DNA of 64,000 nucleotides. Origin: Bernardetiaceae bacterium (GTDB taxonomy: Bacteria > Bacteroidota > Bacteroidia > Cytophagales > Thermoflexibacteraceae). Every line of letters begins with the position of its first letter. Positions within the stretch are counted from its first letter, which is position 1. Of this stretch, positions 33,860-43,378 are shown piece after piece. The position numbers and the translations under genes were made by a program. The notes below the pieces were generated by a model that did not search any database, was not told the DNA's origin, and worked only from the letters and a program-made list of their open reading frames with translations. The stretch is taken from the NCBI GenBank assembly GCA_025056255.1, contig JANWVT010000010.1, positions 68,662 to 132,661 on the forward strand. The letters are read 5' to 3'.

Positions 33860-34972
33860 ATGAATCTGTTTAGCGAATTTCCGGTGTTGCCCTTTTCTGC
33901 ATGGGAAGCACAGGCACAAAAAGAACTCAAAGGAGCAGACCTCGTTAGCAAACTCCATTGGCAAACTCCCGATGGTTTTGAGATAGGTGCTTTTTTTGCA
34001 GATTTACCTGCTCCGGCATGGGAACAATACCTAACCAATAGCATCATTGCTGCAACAGAAGCCTTAGGCAGAAGTTGGCGTAACCGCCTGCTGATTGAAT
34101 GGCAGGAAGAACGTGCTGCTAATGCACAAGCGCTGGACATGCTGAACCGAAATGTCAATGAGATTGCCTTCGATGTAACAGGAAAGGCAAAAAAGGTGCA
34201 GTTGGAGGTGTTGTTGCAAGAAATTATGCTTCCCTTTTGCGCTGTTAGTTGGCAATTGAATGCCAATGAGGCAACCGATTTTGTACAGCGCTACTTAGCA
34301 TATGCCTCTGACAAAGGTTACGCATTGGGCAGCCTCAGTGGCAGAATCGACTTGCACGATGCCTCTGGAGATGTGCGCTTGGCGCTTAGCGAAATGGTAC
34401 AGGGAACTTCTTTGCATACCATAGTGATAAATACTGCTGGGGAAACAATTAGCAAGCGCTGGGCAAAAGCGCTGGTTGAGGCATATCGCTTACTTCAAAT
34501 AGCTCCACAAGCGGGCTTACTACTACCTCACGTAGCAGTTTGCCATACACTTGGCAACAGCTATTTTGCAGAAATTGCCGGCATGCGTGCCTTCCGGCTG
34601 TTGTTTGCTGAAATGGCTACCGAGTTCGTTTCAACATACTCGCCTGCCAATTTGCACATAGCTGCTTGTACAGGTTTTGAAGGTAATCCACAAGACCCCT
34701 ATTGGAATATGATTTCCAATACCACCCAAGCAATGGCAGCTATTGTTGGCGGCTGTAATACGTTAGAAGTTACTCCTCACCAAAAAGGTTTTGAGCCAGT
34801 AGACAGTTTTGGACAGCGCATCGCTATTAACGTTTCCAATATTTTAGCAGAAGAAGCCTATTTTGGCAAACAGATTGACCCTGCTGCGGGCTCTTACTAT
34901 ATTGAACAACTTACTGAAAAAATGCTGGAAGCTATTTGGAACAATTTTCAGCAATATATGCAGCGTGTCTGA
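33860..34972 (+). pseudogene. mutA: methylmalonyl-CoA mutase small subunit, C-terminally truncated
   Basis: From the ATG at 33860 the 370-residue product follows MutA: EFPVLPFSAWEAQAQKELKGAD at the N terminus and the TIM-barrel blocks TGFEGNPQDPYWNMISNTTQ, GGCNTLEVTPHQKGFEP and DPAAGSYYIEQLTEKM. It then breaks off at IWNNFQQYMQRV, where the family continues (usually GGF... and on) for at least 60-80 residues. MutA pairs with MutB, which carries cobalamin, but no mutB follows. With the subunit cut and the partner absent I call it broken, though a folded barrel could still be made. The 338 bases after it carry no recognisable remainder. Confidence 0.7.
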
Positions 34973-35262
34973 ACTTAGTGCGCGTGTATCAGGGAAGAGC
35001 TTTGCGTTGCCGGTACATATTGCCATGGCGCGTGTCTTTACGGACAATAGCAATGTTGCTATACATGAAAACATCCTACTAACATGGCAGCGAGTATTGT
35101 GTTTGGAAAGTGCCAAAATAGAAGCGTGTTTTTCTGGCTAATGCTTTTGCTTGTAAGCAGCTGATTGCCAATTTAATATTGCCTAATCCATGTTTTATTG
35201 CAAAAGGGTGTTTAACAATTGTAGCATTTGCCTCTAAAAATGTGTAACTGCTAATAATGCTG

Positions 35263-35293
35263 TTGGCAAAATCCTTTAAAAAACATACATTTG
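35263..35293 (+). promoter_or_regulatory. promoter deciding the start of the gene at 35311
   Basis: TTG at 35263-35265 and TACATTTG at 35286-35293 have a 20-base spacer. The transcript would start near 35300, downstream of the ATG at 35257 and just before the ATG at 35311, so the later start is preferred. Confidence 0.5.
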
Positions 35294-35310
35294 CCGACCT
35301 TTTTAGCTGC

Positions 35311-35706
35311 ATGCAACAGAGCAATATCAACATAGGTCGCATGATAGGGATGCTTTTGCTGGCGTTCTATACGTTGGCAATACAACCTTTGGCGCTATTG
35401 CAGTTGCAGTGGGCGGCGATACCTACCCCAAAAAAAGAAGAGGCGGTAAGTTTTGATAACTCTGCTACAAGCAATTCTTCTCATAAAGAAGAAAAACGTA
35501 CTGTTGTAGGAGAAGCTTCCGACTTGGAGGCTATTATTAGCAGTGGCGTACAATGCATAGTTCCCAAGTGGCATTTATCTGCTCCGTTGCTTTTTCTTCT
35601 TCCCACAACAGGCAACCTACCCGAACCAAAACCTTTCCGTCAAGTTATCCTGCCTCCTTATGTGGAGGCACTTTTTGAAACACTTATTCTCCCCAACGCA
35701 CCTTAA
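35311..35706 (+). CDS. small single-span membrane protein, unknown
   Basis: The frame is open from 35257, but the promoter at 35263-35293 points to the ATG at 35311, giving 131 residues. A hydrophobic helix at about 10-32 (MLLLAFYTLAIQPLALL) acts as signal or anchor, followed by a Ser/Lys/Glu-rich polar linker and a C-terminal segment with APLLFLLPTTGNLPEPKPF and LPPYVEALFETLI. No family is recognised. It stands alone, 121 bases before secDF on the same strand. Proteins of this form, a short helix then a low-complexity linker, occur widely in Cytophagales without known function. Confidence 0.6.
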   Translation: MQQSNINIGRMIGMLLLAFYTLAIQPLALLQLQWAAIPTPKKEEAVSFDNSATSNSSHKEEKRTVVGEASDLEAIISSGVQCIVPKWHLSAPLLFLLPTTGNLPEPKPFRQVILPPYVEALFETLILPNAP

Positions 35707-35827
35707 CGGAAGCACTTGTTTGCTTTTATTACACATTGATGCATTAGGTAAAGCCTGCTTGTAGGCTTCATTCATTTCATTCAAATATTGAACACATTTT
35801 CCAAATCTTAATTTATTGTCAAAAACC

Positions 35828-38800
35828 ATGAGAAACAGAGGTTTTATTATCACGCTCACCGTGATCATATCCCTGCTTTGCCTGTTTTACCTGTCGTTCT
35901 CGTTGGTGTCTTACCAAATTCAGAAAGATGCCAATGCTTATGCAATGGACAGCAAAGGGAACATCAACTACAATAAGCGCCAGCGCTACTACGATTCACT
36001 GTGGAATTTGCCCGTTTACAACTTAGGTTTTGCTAAGTTTACGCTACGCGAAGTAAAGGATTTTGAGCTTCACTTAGGGCTTGACCTGCAAGGAGGAATG
36101 CATGTAGTATTAGAAGTGTCTCCTGTAGATGTTATCAAAGCTTTATCGGGAGACAGCAAAGACCCCAACTTTTTGCAGGCACTTGCTAACACCCAAAAAC
36201 TGGCAATTGGCAGCCAACGCACTTTTACAGAAATTTTCTTTGATGAGTATGAAAAGTTAGCAGGTCCGAATCAATTGAGTAAAGTATTCGCCAACGCTGC
36301 TAACCAAGGTATCATCGATTTCAAAACGCCTGAGCCAGAGATTAAGCGCATTATCACTAACGAGGTTGAGAATGCTATTGAACGCTCTTACCGCATCGTT
36401 AAGTCGCGTATAGATAAGTTTGGCGTTACTAATCCCAACGTGCAGCGCATTCCCGGAACTGGTCGCATTCAGGTAGAATTGCCTGGCGTGGACAATCCTG
36501 AAAGGGTGCGCAAGCTCTTACAAGGAGTAGCTAAATTAGAATTTTGGGAAGTATACGAACCCAACGAATACAGCGAATTTTTGCAAAAAATCAATGATTT
36601 TGCTATTAGCAAAAAGAAAACAACTACAACTGCTAATAACACCTCTACTTCTGACACCGACAAAGCCCTTGCATCACTTACCGATGGAGCAGATACACTC
36701 AAAGCTACTGGTGACAGCGCCAAAGTAGCTACTGCTCCTTCACAAAAAGAAGATTCAGCAGCCATAGCAAAGCGCATGATTGATTCGCTCAACAATGTCA
36801 TGAACCAAAACGCATCGGCGCTTTTCACTAAATTAGTTCGTATCAATCCTAATTACTTTGAACTTATTTATGAAGCGCGCGACACGGCTGCTATTAACGA
36901 TATTATTTTCGACCCAGAGATGGCACCGGCTATTCCTCCTACTGCAAAATTTTTGTGGGGCGTAAAACCCACTTTTGAAGACCAAGGAAAACAATACTAC
37001 ACCCTATACGTCATTAAAAAGTCACGTGGCAACCAAGCTCCACTGGACGGAGAGGCTATCAAAGATGCTCGACAAGGATTTGATGACCGCGGCAGACCCG
37101 ATGTGCAGATGGTCATGAATGCAGAAGGTAGCAAAATATGGAAGAAACTCACCGGTGCAAATGTGAACCGCCGCATTGCTATTGTGTTAGACAATAGCGT
37201 TTATTCTGCTCCTGTTGTGCAATCTGAAATTGCAGGTGGCAACTCTTCTATCTCTGGCAACTTTACCATTGAAGAAGCGCAAGACCTTGCCAATATTTTG
37301 AAAGTAGGTAAGCTTCCTGCCCCTACCCGCATTGTAGAAGAAGCTGTGGTAGGTCCTTCATTGGGTCGTGAAGCGATTCAGCAAGGCTTAATCTCCGTAG
37401 TAGTTGGATTTCTGGCGGTAGTGATATTTATGGCAGTGTACTATGCTGGTGCAGGATTGGTGGCTAATGGTGCGTTGCTGTTCAATGTTTTCTTTATTGT
37501 TGGTATTCTTGCCAACTTTGAGGCAGCTCTTACTTTGCCCGGTATTGCCGGTATTGTACTTACCATTGGCATGGCTGTGGATGCTAACGTGTTGGTGTTT
37601 GAACGCATTCGCGAAGAAATGCGCAACCAAAAACCCATGTTGGAAGCCATCGAGCTGGGCTACGAACGTGCCTTTTGGTCTATCTTCGACTCTAACCTTA
37701 CCACCTTGCTGACAGCATTCTTCCTTTATACCTTAGGAACAGGACCTATCAAAGGTTTTGCCATTACCCTCATTATCGGTATTTTCTGCTCTTTCTTTAC
37801 AGCAGTGTACGTATCTCGGGTGATTATTTACTCGCTTACACATCGCAAGAGTGGCGAAGGCAAAATATCTTTTGCTACACCATTTACTTTAAATGCCTTC
37901 CGAATTCAAGGAGTGGACTTTATTGGCAAGCGCAAACTGGCTTATGCTTTTTCGGGAGCCATTATTGTAATTGGCATTATCCTCATGCTGGTACAAGGGC
38001 TTAACTTGGGCGTAGACTTTAAAGGTGGTAGAACCTACATTGTGGAATTCAACCAAAATGTTATCGCCTCCGAAGTGCGCTCAAAGCTTAGTGCTGCTTT
38101 CCAAGGACAAGGCACAGAAGTAAAAATTTACGATACTAACAACAAAGTAAAAGTGACTACCACTTATCTGATAGATGACGATTCGGATGAGGCTGATGAA
38201 AAAGTACTGGCTGCCTTGAAAGAGGGATTGAAAAACTACAGCCAGCTCAATCCACAAATTTTGAGTTCATCAAAAGTTGGAGCAACTATTGCAAGTGATA
38301 TCCGCGATTCAGCAATAGAATCTATCTTCGCTTCTCTATTAGCTATTTTTGCTTACATTTTCTTGCGCTTCCGCAAATGGCAATTTGGTTTAGGTGCAGT
38401 GTTGGCATTGTTCCACGATGTATTGATTGTGATGTCGTGCGTAGCTATTGCTCGCTTGCTTGGATTTAGCGTAGAAATCGACCAAGTATTTGTAGCAGCC
38501 ATTTTGACCATCATCGGTTATTCTATTAACGATACAGTGGTTGTGTTTGACCGCGTTCGTGAATCGTTAGCAGGAGGAGCTGCTAACAAGCAAGAATTGG
38601 TTGCAGGTATGAACAAAGCTGTTAATGATACGTTTAGCCGCACTATCATCACAGCTTTGACTACCTTCTTAGTAGTATTTGTATTGTTTGTAGCAGGCGG
38701 TGAAGTATTGCGCGGTTTTTCATTCGCTATGCTACTGGGTGTTATTTTTGGTACTTATTCTTCTATTTTCATTGCTAGTGCCATCGTAACCGATACAATG

Positions 38801-38884
38801 GAAAGCATCGAGCCTGCTGTTGTACCTAAGCAGGGAGGTGCTACTGCCAAAGCGCCCGTAAAAATAGCTCGGGCAAAAGCATAA
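35828..38884 (+). CDS. secDF: fused protein translocase subunit SecDF
   Basis: The 1018-residue protein combines SecD (1-about 660) and SecF (about 690-1018), with 12 membrane helices expected. SecD blocks include LGLDLQGGMHVVLEV near 84-98 and the TM4-5 segment MAVDANVLVFERIREEMR; SecF has LGVDFKGGRTYIVEFNQ and YSINDTVVVFDRVRE. SecDF uses the proton gradient to pull exported proteins out through SecYEG. Fusion is normal in Bacteroidota. A Thr/Ser/Asp-rich insertion (about 260-320) interrupts the P1 domain. A start at 35816 (TTG) is in frame but the ATG is better. A strong terminator follows. Confidence 0.95.
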   Translation: MRNRGFIITLTVIISLLCLFYLSFSLVSYQIQKDANAYAMDSKGNINYNKRQRYYDSLWNLPVYNLGFAKFTLREVKDFELHLGLDLQGGMHVVLEVSPVDVIKALSGDSKDPNFLQALANTQKLAIGSQRTFTEIFFDEYEKLAGPNQLSKVFANAANQGIIDFKTPEPEIKRIITNEVENAIERSYRIVKSRIDKFGVTNPNVQRIPGTGRIQVELPGVDNPERVRKLLQGVAKLEFWEVYEPNEYSEFLQKINDFAISKKKTTTTANNTSTSDTDKALASLTDGADTLKATGDSAKVATAPSQKEDSAAIAKRMIDSLNNVMNQNASALFTKLVRINPNYFELIYEARDTAAINDIIFDPEMAPAIPPTAKFLWGVKPTFEDQGKQYYTLYVIKKSRGNQAPLDGEAIKDARQGFDDRGRPDVQMVMNAEGSKIWKKLTGANVNRRIAIVLDNSVYSAPVVQSEIAGGNSSISGNFTIEEAQDLANILKVGKLPAPTRIVEEAVVGPSLGREAIQQGLISVVVGFLAVVIFMAVYYAGAGLVANGALLFNVFFIVGILANFEAALTLPGIAGIVLTIGMAVDANVLVFERIREEMRNQKPMLEAIELGYERAFWSIFDSNLTTLLTAFFLYTLGTGPIKGFAITLIIGIFCSFFTAVYVSRVIIYSLTHRKSGEGKISFATPFTLNAFRIQGVDFIGKRKLAYAFSGAIIVIGIILMLVQGLNLGVDFKGGRTYIVEFNQNVIASEVRSKLSAAFQGQGTEVKIYDTNNKVKVTTTYLIDDDSDEADEKVLAALKEGLKNYSQLNPQILSSSKVGATIASDIRDSAIESIFASLLAIFAYIFLRFRKWQFGLGAVLALFHDVLIVMSCVAIARLLGFSVEIDQVFVAAILTIIGYSINDTVVVFDRVRESLAGGAANKQELVAGMNKAVNDTFSRTIITALTTFLVVFVLFVAGGEVLRGFSFAMLLGVIFGTYSSIFIASAIVTDTMESIEPAVVPKQGGATAKAPVKIARAKA

Positions 38885-38907
38885 CGGTCAGATAAGTTTT
38901 CCCACGG

Positions 38908-38937
38908 CAGCCAGACAACTTGTCTGGCTGTTTTTTT
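38908..38937 (+). terminator. intrinsic terminator after secDF
   Basis: CAGCCAGACAA and TTGTCTGGCTG pair across a tight loop and are followed by TTTTTTT, 24 bases after the secDF stop. It is a textbook rho-independent terminator. Confidence 0.85.
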
Positions 38938-39030
38938 GTTGCCAAAACGCGGGTTGTGCGGTAGAGCTTGGTTCAAGGTTATTTCTTTAATCACACTTGT
39001 TGCTAGAACTGACGGGCAGCAGGATTGTGT

Positions 39031-39240
39031 TACAGGCGGTTTTGCCAAGCCAGTTGTGAAATTACAAAACTGCCTTCACCCCATTTTTTTCTGCCATAGC
39101 AAATGCTATAGCCGTCCCAGTCGGCATTTCCCGACAGCAGGATGGGCTGCCCAGCCTTTGCCAGTCATGATGCTGTCTGAAATAGGGGTAAAATATCCTT
39201 TTTGGCTGTTATACCAGTTGCGGGAGTCGTTTTCTGACAA
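39031..39240 (-). pseudogene. decayed C terminus of an unknown (possibly glycosidase-like) gene
   Basis: On the minus strand two adjoining frames read SENDSRNWYNSQKGYFTPIS with GKGWAAHPA, then after a shift near 39130 LSGNADWDGYSICYGRKKWG and GSFVISQLAWQNRL to a stop at 39031. The closing YG+GxFVxSQL pattern resembles the C-terminal beta sandwich of several glycoside hydrolase families. It is too short and broken to assign. No intact 5' part is present. Confidence 0.35.
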
Positions 39241-39544
39241 ACCAACCGTATACGGATGTGGAATAACAGGTTGTGTAAAATAATAGTTAGTCGCCCCTTA
39301 AAAGATTTAATAAATTGGTTAGCAATAATTTGTCCTTGATTTGGCTCGTAAAAAACGACCGGTTTTTGTAATTTGATACCCAAAAACACGCGGAATTATT
39401 CTTATGTTGCCACCAAAAAAAACCAAAATCAGCAAAGTTTATTTTTTGGATTACGTGATACTTTGGTTCAAAAACACCCGCTGTACATACCTTCCCATTA
39501 GGTAGATTGGGATATGTTTGAAAAGAATTTTGCACCCCCTTTAT

Positions 39545-39680
39545 TTTTATTTTGCCGATAACAGACGACCTGCAAAGCCGATACGTTTGATGGTAGGTTT
39601 ACTCATTTTAAAACATCTCAGAAATCTTTCTGATGAAAGTGTAGTAGAACAATGGAGTGAAAATGCCTACTACCGCTAGA
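39545..39680 (+). pseudogene. N-terminal fragment of an IS5-like transposase
   Basis: The plus strand from about 39548 reads FADNRRPAKPIRLMVGLLIL and KHLRNLSDESVVEQWSENAYYR before a stop at about 39679. This is the N-terminal helix region of IS5/IS1182-type transposases. The rest of the enzyme, including the DDE site, is missing. No terminal inverted repeat was found. Confidence 0.6.
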
Positions 39681-39774
39681 CCTTTTGGTTATTGATTATC
39701 AGCAGGTTTATTACTTTTGCACAGTATTTCTATCGAATGTATATAATTACGGCAAGTGTTTTTCACTAAACAGT

Positions 39775-40070
39775 AACAAAAATGCAAAGCCGATACGGGC
39801 TTCACCCTTGAACAATTTCATGCATTGGCAGACATTTTCAGCCAATACTACAAGCCCCCATCAGTTTATCAGTATGTCAAAGCCACCTGTTTTGACTAAT
39901 CTCCATGAGGCGCTTTTCTTTGTGTTGCATTATTTAAAAGCCTACCCTACATGAGAAAATATGGCTTTGTATTTTGATGTAGATATGAGCACGGTTTTGT
40001 GATTATTTGAAAATTACCAAAAAGGGTCTGAAAGCGGTCTTAAAAGCACAAAATGTTTTTCCACGCGCGG
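39775..40070 (+). pseudogene. second transposase N-terminal fragment with frameshifts
   Basis: Pieces in changing frames, DTGFTLEQFHALADIFSQYY, SKPPVLTNLHEALFFVLHYL then KAYPT, LYFDVDMSTVL, and GLKAVLKAQNVFP, follow in order the N-terminal helix-turn-helix of an IS5-type transposase. Several stops and shifts interrupt it and no catalytic region follows. It runs straight into repeat A copy 4. Confidence 0.55.
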
Positions 40071-40161
40071 TAGGGGTCAACACACGAACAATGGCAAGTT
40101 TGACTTCATGAATATGCATTTGGCAAAATATGTTCTTACAAAAAACTAGATAACCACTTAC
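40058..40161 (+). repeat. dispersed intergenic repeat A, copy 4 (right half)
   Basis: CCACGCGCGGTA followed by CACACGAACAATGGCAAGTTTG, the CTTCATGAATATG block and TTACAAAAAACTAGATAACCAC match the right half of copy 1 at 20621-20900. The left half is absent; transposase remnant sequence stands in its place. Confidence 0.65.
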
Positions 40162-40286
40162 TTGCATCGTTCGCATTTGCTTGGCTAATAAATCTCACAA
40201 ATTTTAATGATTCTTTCTGTTTCGGATGCAACTATACTAGCAAGCTGTTGGTTATATTGTACATCAACTTAAAATTAGAGGTTTAC

Positions 40287-41024
40287 ATGAGTGGTTTATT
40301 ACCATGTATTTTGCTGGCAATTTTATGTTTGTCAGCATCTTGCACCCGCAAAGACCATATTCCTGTGCCACCGGGCAGTATCAAGGGCACTATTTTGAGT
40401 TTTGATGAGTTTGGGCGCGAAGTCCCATTTCATTCATCTGTTGATATTTCTTTAAACGGAGTTGAAAATTTTACTGGCAGAACTCAAACTACTGGAGAGT
40501 TTATAATTCATGGTGTACCTCCCGGAACGTATTGGCTACAAGCTACTCATCCTTTTTTGAGTATGTATCGCAAATTTGGTATTCGCGTATTGTCTGGCAA
40601 CACAACTCACTTGGGCAACATTCGCATGGTACAGCCTGCTACTACTGTTGTGTCAGAAATAGATGTGTTCTTTCCTCCAGCAGAAGAGTTTGAGATTGTT
40701 ACTTTTACAGGAAAAATTAAGCCAGCTGGTACGTTTTTGCTACGACGCGAAGTGCGCCTTTTCTTTGGCAAAACGCCTCAGGTGTCTCCTACCAACTATC
40801 AGGCGTCTGTTTCGGCTATCAACATTCAAAGCGATGCATTTTTACTCAATTTACTGGTGAACGACTTTCTTAGGCGTGGTTTCTCGCGTGGAGAAATGGT
40901 GTATGCAATTGCTTATGGCTCTTCCAGAGTAGGGGAAAGCTACGTTAATCAGAACGGGGTTGAAATTTTTACAGGGCTCAACCCGTTGGCATCTAACGTG
41001 ATAGCATTTCGATTGCCGCGTTAG
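40287..41024 (+). CDS. lipoprotein with carboxypeptidase-regulatory-like domain
   Basis: I start at the ATG 40287 (245 residues), giving a lipoprotein signal CILLAILCLSASC with the lipid-modified Cys near 20; the frame opens at 40248 but those codons add nothing. Residues 30-105 (GSIKGTILSFDEFGREVPFH, TGEFIIHGVPPGTYWLQATH) form a carboxypeptidase-regulatory/transthyretin-like beta sandwich. The second half (110-245) is a further beta domain of unknown type. It is likely attached to the outer membrane. It stands apart from its neighbours, converging on the gene at 41026 with 1 base between stops. Confidence 0.8.
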   Translation: MSGLLPCILLAILCLSASCTRKDHIPVPPGSIKGTILSFDEFGREVPFHSSVDISLNGVENFTGRTQTTGEFIIHGVPPGTYWLQATHPFLSMYRKFGIRVLSGNTTHLGNIRMVQPATTVVSEIDVFFPPAEEFEIVTFTGKIKPAGTFLLRREVRLFFGKTPQVSPTNYQASVSAINIQSDAFLLNLLVNDFLRRGFSRGEMVYAIAYGSSRVGESYVNQNGVEIFTGLNPLASNVIAFRLPR

Positions 41025-41025
41025 C

Positions 41026-41664
41026 TCAATTAGGGCAATAATGTAACAAGTAGTTAGCAAGGCGGTCGTATTCCATAAGTGTACGTTCGGGTGCACCTAA
41101 TCTTTGCAACACCTCAAAATAGGTTTCAACTAAGGGTACAAATTGTGGATGATGGCACATGCGTGCCACAATAATACCTTTAAAACAACGGTGAATCTGA
41201 TTGTAAAGGTATTTAACGGGTAGTTGAGGATGTTCATTGAATATTTTATTGAGATTGGCAAGTGACCCAGATTCATTTAAAAAATGAAATCCGCGCTCAT
41301 GCATGAAGTCCATGATTTGCTGGGCACAATGCTGGATGTCATCTTGGCAATTGATTTTGTATCGGAAATATTTTGTATCAGCAAGTTTGCCAATAGAAAC
41401 AACTAATGTATTCGCTTCTTGGCGAAATTCAGGTAAATTATCTAAGAATTGTTGGGCTATTTCCTCTACAGCATGATGTCGTACGCCAATATTGACCTCT
41501 AAAAAAGTTTCATTGCGTCCTGAAAAAGATAAGATAATGTTCTGAAACCCCGTGGAAGTAGTTTTGCGAAACTGTTTCAATGCTGGCAGCATTACAAATG
41601 ACTGCTCGCTCAAATGGGGTTCTAACGCTAAGAAAGTATAGGCTTCTGCCTGCTTGGGACACAT
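41026..41664 (-). CDS. protein of unknown function
   Basis: The 212-residue, apparently soluble protein has no signal peptide. Blocks PALKQFRKTTSTGFQNIILS and ETFLEVNIGVRHHAVEEIA near 28-72 recall DUF4304-like proteins, in which a residue pattern FQxIxxS... INxGV is shared, but the match is weak. The C-terminal half is helical. It is transcribed away from mazG with a 119-base gap, and toward the lipoprotein gene. Function cannot be stated. Confidence 0.65.
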   Translation of the reverse strand: MCPKQAEAYTFLALEPHLSEQSFVMLPALKQFRKTTSTGFQNIILSFSGRNETFLEVNIGVRHHAVEEIAQQFLDNLPEFRQEANTLVVSIGKLADTKYFRYKINCQDDIQHCAQQIMDFMHERGFHFLNESGSLANLNKIFNEHPQLPVKYLYNQIHRCFKGIIVARMCHHPQFVPLVETYFEVLQRLGAPERTLMEYDRLANYLLHYCPN

Positions 41665-41783
41665 GATGATTTGTCGTGTTTGTTTAAAGTAACTAATCGA
41701 GCAAAAGGCTTGTTTGAAGCAATAGCAATTTTATGCAGATTAGGCGTAACTTTGCTTGTCCACATTGTCATCTCACCTAATTC

Positions 41784-42596
41784 ATGCTTGTAGAACCACA
41801 CCATCCTAAATATGCGCAGGCATTTGCTCGTTTGCTAAGTATTATGAACGATTTGCGCGAACAATGCCCTTGGGATAAGCAACAAACGATGGAGTCGTTG
41901 CGCCACCTAACCATAGAAGAGACCTATGAACTTTCAGATGCCATTTTACAAAACAACTTAGAAGAAGTTAAAAAAGAACTGGGAGACTTACTGCTACACA
42001 TTGTTTTTTATGCTCGGATAGCTGCTGAACAAAATGCATTTGATATTGCTGACGTATTACAACAAGTTTGCGAAAAACTTATTCGTAGACATCCGCATAT
42101 CTACGGCAACTTGCAAGTGGCAGATGAGCAAGAAGTAAAGCGCAATTGGGAACAACTCAAAATGGCAGAAAACAAAGCCTCAGGCAAACCCGTATCGGTA
42201 TTGAGTGGCGTACCTCAGTCATTACCCGCTTTAATAAAAGCCATTCGCATACAAGAAAAAGCCCGAGCCATTGGATTCGATTGGAATCATCCTCAGGAAG
42301 TTTGGGCAAAAGTAGAAGAAGAAATGAACGAATTAAAAAATGAACTTCAACAAGGCAACGGGGCTAATCGAGAAAAAATAGAAAATGAATTTGGCGATTT
42401 GCTTTTTGCATTGGTCAATTATGCGCGTTTTATCAATGTCAACCCCGAGTCTGCCTTAGAAAAGACAAATTTGAAGTTTATTCGTCGCTTCCACTTCTTG
42501 GAAACCGAAAGCCAAAAAGACGGCAAGTCGCTTGCAGATATGACACTTGCCGAAATGGATGTGTACTGGAATCGTGCCAAAGCATTGGGATTGTAA
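41784..42596 (+). CDS. mazG: nucleoside triphosphate pyrophosphohydrolase MazG
   Basis: The 270-residue protein contains two MazG repeats. The first has CPWDKQQTMESLRHLTIEETYELSDAI near 33-59 with the metal-binding EExxE/D pattern, and KKELGDLLLHIVFYARIA. The second, near 180-245, has KVEEEMNELKNELQ and ENEFGDLLFALVNYARF. MazG hydrolyses (d)NTPs to monophosphates and pyrophosphate and clears aberrant nucleotides. A TAACTTTG at 41747-41754 could be its -7 box. No toxin-antitoxin genes are adjacent. Full length for the family (about 260-270). Confidence 0.93.
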   Translation: MLVEPHHPKYAQAFARLLSIMNDLREQCPWDKQQTMESLRHLTIEETYELSDAILQNNLEEVKKELGDLLLHIVFYARIAAEQNAFDIADVLQQVCEKLIRRHPHIYGNLQVADEQEVKRNWEQLKMAENKASGKPVSVLSGVPQSLPALIKAIRIQEKARAIGFDWNHPQEVWAKVEEEMNELKNELQQGNGANREKIENEFGDLLFALVNYARFINVNPESALEKTNLKFIRRFHFLETESQKDGKSLADMTLAEMDVYWNRAKALGL

Positions 42597-42829
42597 AATG
42601 GCTGCGTAGCAGTACTTACCTCTCATATGACCTACGTCAATCTTTCTCAGATAAGGACTTGCCACTTTTACTGAGCAAACATGTAGTATTTATGGGCACG
42701 AAATCGGTATTTTTTTCATTTTTTCTTGTTGCTGCACATCAATTCTACAGCACAGGGCTCTGTATAAGCCTTACAGGGTTGGTTTGGGGGAGTATTGTCA
42801 AATTGGTATAGTTGCTAAATTGCTAAGGC

Positions 42830-43092
42830 ACTAAGCAGCCGAAGCAAGTTTGCTGCCGTGTATTAACTGTACAGACAGGAAGATTTACTTATATCAATCG
42901 CGTTGGTGTTAGCAGCAATAGTTTTGCAATGCTCAGCAGTATTTCCAGCAACACGACAATTGCTCACGGTGGGGGCACTTTTGAGTTTGGCTATGACCCA
43001 CTCAAACACGATAATAGGCAACTTTTAGCTACTTTTATGTTTGGGGGAAGAGGAACTACCATCAACTTTAATCGAAATAATTCCGTAGAGTA
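42830..43092 (+). pseudogene. protein-like open stretch, no start codon
   Basis: A frame open from about 42830 to the TAG at about 43092 reads TGRFTYINRVGVSSNSFAML, SSISSNTTIAHGGGTFEFGY, DPLKHDNRQLLATFMFGGRG. The alternation of polar, aromatic and glycine residues is like beta-strand outer-membrane or secreted proteins. There is no good start and nothing recognisable upstream or downstream. The rest of the 782-base gap 42597-43378 shows nothing else I can support. Confidence 0.3.
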
Positions 43093-43378
43093 GACTTCAG
43101 GCAGGTTTGAACATGCATTTTTTGAACTATGTATTTTTTCACCTCGCTCCTCATTGGGAAGAGGAGGTATTCTAGGCATCCGGTTGAGCGCTTGGACAAG
43201 CCTCGCCCCAAGTAGATGGAAAAGAGGTCGATATAGGCTGCTAATAACATAGAACGCTACCGCCCATAAGGAATATAGTTATCTGTTAATTTTGGTGGAA
43301 CCAGATAACAATAGGAGCAAACCACTCAAGCTGGACAGAACCCGCACCTCAGTTATAAGAGAGTCGTTCAACATTTGT

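Noticed and set aside
37388-37650. Antisense frames inside secDF
   Set aside because: They are shadows of the strongly biased membrane-protein coding sequence.
39287-39535. 82-codon minus-strand frame in the post-secDF gap
   Set aside because: AT-rich, no motif, and surrounded by decayed plus-strand transposase sequence.
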